15,676 bases of DNA from Pseudomonadota bacterium. Lineage in GTDB: Bacteria; Pseudomonadota; Alphaproteobacteria; Caulobacterales; Caulobacteraceae. The notes below the pieces were generated by a model. It was not told where the DNA came from. It ran no database searches and saw nothing but the letters and a program-made list of their open reading frames with translations. Numbering within the stretch: the stretch's first letter is position 1; every line of letters starts with the position of its first letter. A program made the translations under genes and the position numbers. The stretch lies in assembly GCA_023445705.1 (NCBI GenBank), contig JAEXKM010000178.1:1-15676 (forward strand), written 5' to 3'. Below, in pieces: positions 1 to 5,195 of the stretch.

Positions 1-402
1 GTTCACAGCGCCGTACTCGCCGCCGATTCCAGCCCCGGTGAGAAAGCGGAACAGCATGAAGGACCAGAAGTCCCAGGCGAAACCGGTAGCGATGGTCGCC
101 AGCAGATAGACACCGACCGTAATGGTGAAGAGCCGTCGCCGGCCGAACGTGTCGGTCAAGCGCCCGAAGACGAGCGCCCCCAGAACCGCGCCGAGGATAT
201 AGGCGCTGCCCGTCAGACCGATCTGGGTCGTGGAGAGCCCAAGTCCCTCGGAAATCGCTGGAGACAAGGAGCCCACCAGCGTGACTTCCAGACCGTCGAG
301 AATCCAGGTGATCCCGAGGGCCGTGACCACGAGCCAGTGAAACTTGCTCCAAGGCAGCCGATCCAGCCGCGCTGGGACGTTGGTTGTGAAGCTCTCCGAC
401 AT
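1..402 (-). CDS. MFS transporter, N-terminal part (cut by window edge)
   Basis: The 134 visible residues start MSESFTTNVPARL and hold the first third of a 12-helix major facilitator superfamily transporter in the inner membrane. Hydrophobic segments lie at about residues 23-45, 62-80 and 91-109. Between helices 2 and 3 is MFS motif A, GRLTDTFGRRR (80-90), and helix 4 begins with RFLTGAGIGGEY (119-130), a pattern typical of sugar- and organic-acid:proton symporters. The acidic residue in WILDGLE (33-39) of helix 1 fits proton coupling. The ATG is preceded on its own strand by a strong ribosome binding site (GGGGAGGG, about 6 bases away). The gene diverges from the TusA-like gene across 91 bp. 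The substrate cannot be told, because the C-terminal two thirds lie outside the window. Confidence 0.88.
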   Translation of the reverse strand, partial: MSESFTTNVPARLDRLPWSKFHWLVVTALGITWILDGLEVTLVGSLSPAISEGLGLSTTQIGLTGSAYILGAVLGALVFGRLTDTFGRRRLFTITVGVYLLATIATGFAWDFWSFMLFRFLTGAGIGGEYGAVN

Positions 403-493
403 GCGCCCTCCCCTCGGGTTTTTGCGTCGAGTGAGGCTCAACGCTGAAAGCCGAGCTTGGGTTCGCGGCTCGGCGATTGTATTGGCCCGGTCC

Positions 494-727
494 ATGTCCT
501 CGACCGAGATCACTGTCGATGCGCGCGGCCACCGCTGTCCGGTGCCGACCCTACGGCTGCGCCGCGCCTTGGAAGACGCCCCCGCGGGCGCCTGCGTCCG
601 ATTGCTTGCCGACGACCCGCTGGCGCGGATCGACGTTCCTCATTTCGTGGCCGGCGCGGGCTTTGAGATCGTCGACCGCTCCGAGGCCGACGGCGCGCTC
701 AGCTTTCTGGTCCGGAAACCAGCCTAG
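494..727 (+). CDS. TusA/SirA/YedF-family sulfurtransferase-like protein
   Basis: A 77-residue protein, the usual size for the TusA family (about 75-80). It starts MSSTEITVDARGHRCPVP and carries the family CPxP motif at residues 15-18, where the Cys accepts a persulfide sulfur in TusA itself. The following helix (TLRLRRALE), LLADDP (about 42-47) and the C-terminal SFLVRKP strand complete the beta-alpha-beta fold. TusA proteins relay sulfur for tRNA 2-thiolation or other thio-cofactors. No tusBCDE or other sulfur genes are nearby, so the exact role (TusA relay or a YedF-like role) is open. I chose the ATG at 494 because similarity begins there, although no good Shine-Dalgarno precedes it. The frame is open upstream to 344, where it would overlap the divergent MFS gene. 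The 3' end overlaps the convergent YihY gene by 29 bp. Confidence 0.85.
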   Translation: MSSTEITVDARGHRCPVPTLRLRRALEDAPAGACVRLLADDPLARIDVPHFVAGAGFEIVDRSEADGALSFLVRKPA

Positions 728-1652
728 GTCCCTCGTCGCGGAGATCGGGTAGCGCCGCGAGACTGCGGCGGTGCTCCAGCATGATCTCGATCTCGGTCGC
801 GAAGGCCCCGCCGAAGAAGATCGCGTTCACGCTCCAGGAGAGCCAGATCAGGAACACGACGACGGTGGCGACCGAGCCGTAGGTTGCGCCCAGGTGGGCG
901 ATCTGCTCGACGTAGATGGCGCTGGCCCAGGATACGCCCACGCACAGCAGAGCGGCCGAAATCCCGCCCAGGACGGACGGCAGCCAGGCGATCGGCCGGC
1001 TGGACATCGCAAAGCGGTAGATGAGGCTCATGGCGAAGGTCAGGCCGAAACTCGCCCAGGTCCACTCGCTGTAGAGCCATGACACCCCGGCCAGGGGACG
1101 CAGGCCGAAGGCCGCGGCGATGAAGCGGAAATAGAAGAAGATCGCCGAGAAGAAGGCCAGCATCACGAACGCGGCGATCAGGACCGCCAAGGCAAGCAGA
1201 TTGAAACTGACGAAGCCGCGCGGCGCCTCATCGTCGTGAATGAACGAAAGTCCCGCCAGCAGATCCTTGAAGCCCCGATGCGAGGCGTAGGCGCCGATGA
1301 TCAGCGCCACGCCGCTCTGAGTGGAGACCGCCTGCAACGGGGTCTGCGCGAGGCGCTCCAATTCGTCCTGGAACAGACGCTGGGCCCCGGATGGCAGAAG
1401 CCGCGCCATCGCCTCGGCTTGATGAGCCACTTCACCCGGATCGACCAGCAGGCTGTAGAGCCCGATGCCGATGGCCAGGGCCGGAAACACCGCCAGCATC
1501 GCGAAGAAGGACACACCGCCCGTGTAGAGCATGACGTCCCGCCCCCACAGCCGACGGAGCGCACGGCCCGTCACCAGCAGCGCAAGGCGAAGCCAGTGTA
1601 CGGGATCCCACTCGATCCTGCGCAGGTGCTGGAGTCTCTGCGACAGCGACAT
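699..1652 (-). CDS. YihY/virulence factor BrkB family inner-membrane protein
   Basis: A 317-residue polytopic membrane protein starting MSLSQRLQHLRR. After a short cytoplasmic lead come hydrophobic stretches at about residues 46-70, 111-126, 148-178, 198-214, 224-246 and 258-284, the six-helix pattern of the YihY (formerly 'RNase BN') family. Family hallmarks seen are GGVSFFAMLAVFPALAIGIG near the first helix, HRGFKDLLAGL after the second, and the last helix GSVATVVVFLIWLSWSVNA running into FGGAFATEIE. The biochemical function of the family is not settled, and the old RNase BN name is a misassignment. The frame is open upstream to 1892, including an ATG at about 1769, but that stretch (MDDTPIGG...) does not look like protein and contains inverted repeats. 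I therefore used the ATG at 1652, which gives normal family length. The C-terminus overlaps the convergent TusA-like gene. Confidence 0.88.
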   Translation of the reverse strand: MSLSQRLQHLRRIEWDPVHWLRLALLVTGRALRRLWGRDVMLYTGGVSFFAMLAVFPALAIGIGLYSLLVDPGEVAHQAEAMARLLPSGAQRLFQDELERLAQTPLQAVSTQSGVALIIGAYASHRGFKDLLAGLSFIHDDEAPRGFVSFNLLALAVLIAAFVMLAFFSAIFFYFRFIAAAFGLRPLAGVSWLYSEWTWASFGLTFAMSLIYRFAMSSRPIAWLPSVLGGISAALLCVGVSWASAIYVEQIAHLGATYGSVATVVVFLIWLSWSVNAIFFGGAFATEIEIMLEHRRSLAALPDLRDEGPRLVSGPES

Positions 1653-1719
1653 GGCGCGGAAGGTGCTCAAGCTCGCCCTCAGGTGCAAGCGATGATCACC
1701 GCACAACGATATGCAACGA

Positions 1720-1749
1720 CGCGCCGGTCCCGTTCTGAGAACCGGCGCG
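1720..1749. repeat. 9-bp perfect inverted repeat upstream of the yihY-like gene
   Basis: CGCGCCGGT (1720-1728) and ACCGGCGCG (1741-1749) are exact reverse complements around a 12-base loop. As RNA this is a strong GC-rich hairpin. Neither side is followed by a T tract, so it is not a standard intrinsic terminator. It could be an operator, or a structured 5' leader for the minus-strand yihY-like gene starting at 1652. Confidence 0.5.
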
Positions 1750-1774
1750 CCGCCGATGGGCGTGTCGTCCATCC

Positions 1775-1818
1775 GGTTGGCCACTGCGTCGAGGGACGGG
1801 AGATTGCGGCGGCCAACC
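1775..1818. repeat. 8-bp perfect inverted repeat with long spacer
   Basis: GGTTGGCC (1775-1782) is matched exactly by GGCCAACC (1811-1818) across a 28-base spacer. Alone it could occur by chance in GC-rich DNA. It counts mainly as the middle of three perfect dyads in the same intergenic region. Confidence 0.35.
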
Positions 1819-1843
1819 TGTGGGCGACAATGGATTTTCCTGA

Positions 1844-1865
1844 CTGAACCGAGCCTGAACGGAGT
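1844..1865 (+). repeat. Tandem 11-bp direct repeat upstream of pstS
   Basis: CTGAACCGAGC (1844-1854) is followed at once by CTGAACGGAGT (1855-1865), with 9 of 11 positions identical. The 11-bp spacing equals one DNA helical turn, as in binding sites for OmpR/PhoB-type response regulators. The second copy overlaps the left arm of the dyad at 1854-1883. It may be an auxiliary regulator site for pstS, but the CTGAAC unit does not match the Pho half-site. Confidence 0.35.
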
Positions 1866-1883
1866 TCGAAGACAGCGTTCAGG
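1854..1883. repeat. 8-bp perfect inverted repeat upstream of the pstS Pho box
   Basis: CCTGAACG (1854-1861) and CGTTCAGG (1876-1883) are exact reverse complements around 14 bases that include the palindrome TTCGAA (1865-1870). It ends 9 bp before the first Pho half-site. No T tract follows. An operator for a dimeric regulator is plausible, as is a hairpin in a leader transcript from the other strand. Confidence 0.4.
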
Positions 1884-1892
1884 GAACCGCAT

Positions 1893-1921
1893 CAGTCACC
1901 CAACCTTCACATAACCGTCAA
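1893..1921 (+). promoter_or_regulatory. Probable Pho box (PhoB operator) for pstS
   Basis: Three direct repeats lie exactly 11 bp apart: CAGTCAC (1893-1899), CCTTCAC (1904-1910) and CCGTCAA (1915-1921). Each keeps the TCA core of the PhoB half-site CTGTCAT, and each is followed by a 4-base A-rich linker ending in AA (CCAA, ATAA, ACAA). PhoB sites are known to be 7-bp units at 11-bp period separated by A/T-rich 4-bp spacers, placed over the -35 region. The array ends 42 bp before the pstS ATG, which is the expected place. The inference is that pstS is induced by phosphate starvation through PhoR-PhoB. Confidence 0.72.
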
Positions 1922-1963
1922 ACAAGGATGCTAGCGCGGGCCAACACTGGTGCGGAGCCAAAC

Positions 1964-3043
1964 ATGAAGCCTTTCGCCTATCTCGCCGTCGCAGCGATCG
2001 CCCTGAGCGCCTGCGGCCAACAGACCTCCAAGGGCGGGGCCGAGAAGGCCGCCGGCCCGAGCGCCAGCGGCCGCAACCAGGTCTGGGCGGCTGGTTCGTC
2101 CACGGTCTTCCCGTTCGCGACGCGAGTGGCCGAAAACGTCGCGCGCACGACGGGCGGCCGGCCGGCCAAGGTCGAGAGCCTGGGCACCGGTGGCGGCTTC
2201 AAGCTTTTCTGCGGCGGCGCCGGCGCGGCCTATCCCGACATCGCCAACGCCTCGCGCGAGATGAAGAAGTCGGAATACGACCAGTGCGTCGCGAACGGCG
2301 TCACCGACATCGTCGCCATCAAGATCGGCTATGACGGCATCGTGATCGCCAACGCCAAAGGCGGGCCGACCTTCAATTTCAAGCTGGAGCAGGTCTATCG
2401 CGGCCTAGCGGCCGAGCTGCCCTCGCCCACCGGCTTCACCAAGAACACCTCGAAGAGCTGGAAGGACGTCGACGCCAGCCTGCCGGCCCAGGCCATCGTC
2501 GTCTATGGCCCGCCGCCGACCTCCGGCACCCGCGACGCCTTCTCCGAACTGGCGATGGAAAAGGGCGCGCGCGCGATCCCGCTGCTCGAAACCCTGCGCG
2601 GCAAGGATGAGGACGCCTTCAAGGCCAAGGCGCACACGATCCGCAGCGACGGCGCCTGGATCGACTCCGGCGAGAACGACAACGCCATCGTCCAGACGCT
2701 GACCAAGACGCCCAATGCCCTGGGCGTGTTCGGCTACTCCTTCCTCGAGAACAACCTGGACTCGGTGAAGGCGGCCACGGTGGACGGTGTCGCGCCGACC
2801 TTCGAAACGATCTCGAACGGCACCTATCCGGTATCGCGGTCGCTCTACATCTACGTGAAGAAGGCCAATATCGGAGTCATCCCGGGCCTGCGCGACTACG
2901 TGGCGGCCTTCGTCTCAGACGCGGCGACCGGCAAGGGCGGCTACCTGCAGCAGCGCGGCCTGATCCCGCTGCATCCCGACGAGCATGAATCCCAAAAGAA
3001 GGAAGCGACCGACCTGCAGGTCATGGTGGCCCCGACGAAGTAG
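1964..3043 (+). CDS. pstS: Phosphate ABC transporter substrate-binding lipoprotein PstS
   Basis: A 359-residue periplasmic binding protein for inorganic phosphate, feeding the PstCAB importer. The N-terminus MKPFAYLAVAAIALSAC is a lipoprotein signal with lipobox LSAC (Cys17), so the mature protein is lipid-anchored. Phosphate-binding loops typical of PstS are visible: AAGSSTVFPF (42-51), SLGTGGGFK (72-80), DIANASR (92-98) and PTSGTRDAF (185-193). The start at 1964 has GGAG 7 bases upstream; an in-frame ATG at 1928 would put 12 extra residues before the signal peptide, so it was rejected. A Pho box lies just upstream. No pstC, pstA, pstB or phoU follows: the next gene is convergent and a hairpin terminator closes the transcript, so pstS is a one-gene unit and its permease must be encoded elsewhere. 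The exact ligand (phosphate rather than another oxyanion) is inferred from the binding loops and the Pho box. Confidence 0.9.
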   Translation: MKPFAYLAVAAIALSACGQQTSKGGAEKAAGPSASGRNQVWAAGSSTVFPFATRVAENVARTTGGRPAKVESLGTGGGFKLFCGGAGAAYPDIANASREMKKSEYDQCVANGVTDIVAIKIGYDGIVIANAKGGPTFNFKLEQVYRGLAAELPSPTGFTKNTSKSWKDVDASLPAQAIVVYGPPPTSGTRDAFSELAMEKGARAIPLLETLRGKDEDAFKAKAHTIRSDGAWIDSGENDNAIVQTLTKTPNALGVFGYSFLENNLDSVKAATVDGVAPTFETISNGTYPVSRSLYIYVKKANIGVIPGLRDYVAAFVSDAATGKGGYLQQRGLIPLHPDEHESQKKEATDLQVMVAPTK

Positions 3044-3053
3044 GAAATCGTGG

Positions 3054-3088
3054 TCGGCTTCATCCCGGCTTCGGCCGGATGAAGCCGA
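3054..3088. terminator. Bidirectional hairpin terminator with UUCG tetraloop
   Basis: A 12-bp perfect stem runs from 3054-3065 (TCGGCTTCATCC) to 3077-3088 (GGATGAAGCCGA). Inside it, after one bulged C, GGC-TTCG-GCC (3067-3076) gives a 3-bp stem with a UUCG tetraloop on the plus strand. It sits between the convergent stops of pstS (3043) and the AMACR-like gene (3098). No long T tract follows on either strand, so termination may be partly Rho-dependent, or the hairpin may protect the 3' ends. Confidence 0.75.
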
Positions 3089-3097
3089 TCGAGACGT

Positions 3098-4228
3098 TTA
3101 GGCCAAGGCGCCCGCCGATCGCAGGTCCGCGATCTGATCGCCGGTGAAGCCCCACTCGGTCAGAGCCTGCTGGTCGTGAGCGCCGACAGCAGGAGGCGGC
3201 CCCTGGATGGCGCCGGGGGTCGCCGAGAATCGCGGCGCGGGCGCAGGCTGCACGACCCCATCGATTTCCACGAAGGTCTTCCGCGCAACGTTGTGGGCGT
3301 GCTTGGGCGCTTCATCGAGGTCGAGCACCGGGGCGAAGCAGACGTCCGTGGCGTCCATGATCTGGCACCACTCCTGCTGGGTCTTCTGGGCGATGACGTG
3401 GCCCAGCTTTTCCCGCAGCGAATCCCAGCGTCCGCGATCCATCTGGGCGGCGAAGTCGGGGTCGTTGATACCCGTCTTCTCGAGCAACAGCGCGTAGAAC
3501 TGGGGCTCGATGGATCCGATGGAGATCCATTTGCCGTCCGAACATTGGTAGGTGTCGTAGAAGTGCGCGCCACCGTCGAGGAGGTTCGCCCGCCGTTCTT
3601 CCTTCCACATCCCGCTAGCCTTGAAGCCATAGAACATGGCCATCAGCGAGGCCGCCCCGTCGCTCATGGCGCAGTCGATGACCTGACCCTGGCCGCTGGC
3701 GCGGGCATGGATCACGCCGGCCAGCAGGCCGAACGCCAGATAGAGCGCCCCGCCACCGAAATCGCCGACGAGGTTGAGCGGCGGCACCGGCTTGTCGCTA
3801 GTCCCGATGGCGTGCAGCGCGCCCGTGATGGCGATGTAGTTCATGTCATGGCCGGCGGCGTTGGCGTAAGGGCCGAACTGGCCCCAGCCGGTCATGCGGC
3901 CATAGACGAGCTTGGGGTTGCGCTTGAGCGCGACATCCGGACCAAGGCCCAGGCGCTCCATCACCCCGGGACGGAACCCTTCGATGATCGCGTCGGCCTC
4001 TTCCATGAGCTTGAGGCAGGTTTCGATAGCGGCGGGGTTCTTGAGGTCCAGCCCCACCGAGCGGCGGCCGCGGCTGGTGATGTCGCTGGGCGCGCCCTTG
4101 CCCTGCCCCTTGCGATCGATGCGCACCACGTCGGCGCCGAGATCGGAGAGCAGCATGCCGCAGAATGGTCCCGGCCCGATCCCGGCGAACTCGACGACCT
4201 TAAGCCCCGCGAGCGGTCCCTGACGCAT
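3098..4228 (-). CDS. CaiB/BaiF family protein, alpha-methylacyl-CoA racemase-like
   Basis: A 376-residue CoA-transferase family III protein, the full length for alpha-methylacyl-CoA racemase (AMACR), which interconverts (2R)- and (2S)-methylacyl-CoA in branched-chain fatty acid or sterol side-chain breakdown. Seen in order: PLAGLKVVEFAGIGPGPF (5-22), GADVVRIDR (31-39), SVGLDLKNP (57-65), EGFRPGVMERLGLGP (83-97), GWGQFGP (114-120) and GQVIDCAMSDGAA (181-193). The known acid/base residues of mycobacterial MCR (His126, Asp156, Glu241) have counterparts at His127 (AAGHDMNY), Asp156 (NLVGDFGGG) and Glu241 (GSIEPQFY). The class III transferase aspartate is Asp169 in FRC, so a racemase is favoured over a transferase. 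The ATG has GGGAGAG upstream. It lies 62 bp behind the SDR gene on the same strand, so an operon is likely. The substrate is unknown. Confidence 0.87.
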   Translation of the reverse strand: MRQGPLAGLKVVEFAGIGPGPFCGMLLSDLGADVVRIDRKGQGKGAPSDITSRGRRSVGLDLKNPAAIETCLKLMEEADAIIEGFRPGVMERLGLGPDVALKRNPKLVYGRMTGWGQFGPYANAAGHDMNYIAITGALHAIGTSDKPVPPLNLVGDFGGGALYLAFGLLAGVIHARASGQGQVIDCAMSDGAASLMAMFYGFKASGMWKEERRANLLDGGAHFYDTYQCSDGKWISIGSIEPQFYALLLEKTGINDPDFAAQMDRGRWDSLREKLGHVIAQKTQQEWCQIMDATDVCFAPVLDLDEAPKHAHNVARKTFVEIDGVVQPAPAPRFSATPGAIQGPPPAVGAHDQQALTEWGFTGDQIADLRSAGALA

Positions 4229-4261
4229 GCATTTCTCTCCCTGTGCTTGGCGGCCAACCTA

Positions 4262-4277
4262 GGAGCGATGACGCTCC
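4262..4277. repeat. Small perfect hairpin between the SDR and AMACR-like genes
   Basis: GGAGCG (4262-4267) pairs exactly with CGCTCC (4272-4277) around a 4-base loop. It lies in the 62-bp gap between the SDR stop and the AMACR-like start. No T tract follows. It could stabilise or process the two-gene mRNA. With 6 bp in GC-rich DNA, chance is also possible. Confidence 0.3.
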
Positions 4278-4290
4278 GTCACGCAAACCC

Positions 4291-5067
4291 TCACCCGCCG
4301 CCGGGCAGCGACTGTCCATCGTCGATGGTGATGACCGTCCCGGTGATCGCCTTTCCGGCAGGGCCGGCGAGCATCAGCAGGGCTGCATCAAGGTCTTCGG
4401 CGTCCATCAGCCGGCGGCGAGGAAAGCCCTTGAGCTGCTTCTGGCCACCCTCAGTCTTGAACCAGTCGGAGTTGATGTCGGTCTCGATGTAGCCTGGGCA
4501 GATCGCGTTCACCGCGACGCCGCGGCGCGCCCATTCGCGCGCCAGGCCGCGGGTCATCATGGCCACCGCCGCCTTGGACGAGCAGTACGCCGAGAGGCCC
4601 GGCAGCACGGTATGCGAGGCGATCGAGGCGATGTTCACAATGCGGGCGACCCCGCGCTCGGCCACGCCAGAGGCGATCATCCGACGGGCCGCCTGCTGCG
4701 CGCAGAAGAACACGCCCCGCACATTGACGTCGAACGTGCGGTCCCAGTCCTCGACGGAGAGGTCCAGAGCGAGACCTTCGCCGCCCACGCCCGCGTTGTT
4801 CACCAGAATCGAAATCGGACCGAAGGCCGCCTCGACCTCATCAAAAGCCGGGCCGATAGCGCCGACGTCGGCGACGTCCAGCTTCAAGGCCATGGCCTGG
4901 CCACCCAGCCCGGCTATGTGGCCGGCTTCGGCCTCGACCATGTCGAGGCGGCGGGCTGTCAGGGCGACCTTCGCCCCTGCCGCCGCCAGCACCCTGGCGA
5001 AATGCGCGCCAAGGCCACCAGATGCGCCTGTGACGACCGCCACCTGGCCCGCGAGAGTTTCCCCCAT
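4291..5067 (-). CDS. SDR family NAD(P)-dependent oxidoreductase
   Basis: A 258-residue classical short-chain dehydrogenase/reductase. The Rossmann glycine motif TGASGGLG is at residues 13-20, the adenine-binding LDV at 63-65, NNAG at 90-93, and the catalytic tetrad is Asn115 (DVNVRG), Ser148 (NIAS), Tyr161 and Lys165 (YCSSK). CPGYIETDIN follows the active site and DDGQSLPGGG closes the protein. Arg39/Arg40 after the second strand (LTARR) suggests NADP(H), since an acidic residue there would favour NAD; this is inference. The start has GGAGGAC close upstream. Together with the AMACR-like gene behind it, the likely role is a hydroxyacyl-CoA or keto-acid step of lipid or branched-acid catabolism. 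The substrate cannot be named. Confidence 0.9.
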   Translation of the reverse strand: MGETLAGQVAVVTGASGGLGAHFARVLAAAGAKVALTARRLDMVEAEAGHIAGLGGQAMALKLDVADVGAIGPAFDEVEAAFGPISILVNNAGVGGEGLALDLSVEDWDRTFDVNVRGVFFCAQQAARRMIASGVAERGVARIVNIASIASHTVLPGLSAYCSSKAAVAMMTRGLAREWARRGVAVNAICPGYIETDINSDWFKTEGGQKQLKGFPRRRLMDAEDLDAALLMLAGPAGKAITGTVITIDDGQSLPGGG

Positions 5068-5159
5068 CTTGTCCTCCCTCCACAGCCGCTCTTACGGCTT
5101 CGCTGTCTCATGCGGCGCGCGGCTGTATAGTCGCGCCGAGGTTCGATTCCCGCGCCATG

Positions 5160-5185
5160 CCTGGCCGGGTCGTAACGTGGCCAGG
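5160..5185. repeat. 7-bp inverted repeat just before the popA-like start
   Basis: CCTGGCC (5160-5166) and GGCCAGG (5179-5185) are exact reverse complements with a 12-base spacer, ending 10 bp before the chosen ATG at 5196. If that start is right, it lies in the promoter/leader between the divergent SDR and popA-like genes and could be an operator or a leader hairpin. If translation starts at 5157 it would be coding. Confidence 0.3.
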
Positions 5186-5195
5186 ATTTAAGGAA

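Noticed and set aside
1653..1892. N-terminal extension of the YihY-like protein by 80 residues
   Set aside because: The extension shows no membrane or family pattern, overlaps perfect inverted repeats, and would make the protein too long for the family.
1928..1963. Earlier pstS start at 1928
   Set aside because: It would put 12 residues before a proper lipoprotein signal peptide, whereas the ATG at 1964 has a well-spaced ribosome site.
3176..4492. Plus-strand open frame of 438 codons antisense to the AMACR-like gene
   Set aside because: The opposite strand encodes a clear AMACR-like protein with all catalytic residues. The antisense frame is a by-product of high GC content and has no recognisable domain.
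4243..5130. Plus-strand open frame of 295 codons antisense to the SDR gene
   Set aside because: The SDR on the other strand has a full set of motifs; the shadow product is Arg/His/Gly-rich and family-less.
5141..5156. GGTTCGATTCC, like the T-arm of a tRNA
   Set aside because: The flanking bases do not form a T-stem, and no acceptor, D or anticodon arms can be folded upstream. It is not a tRNA.
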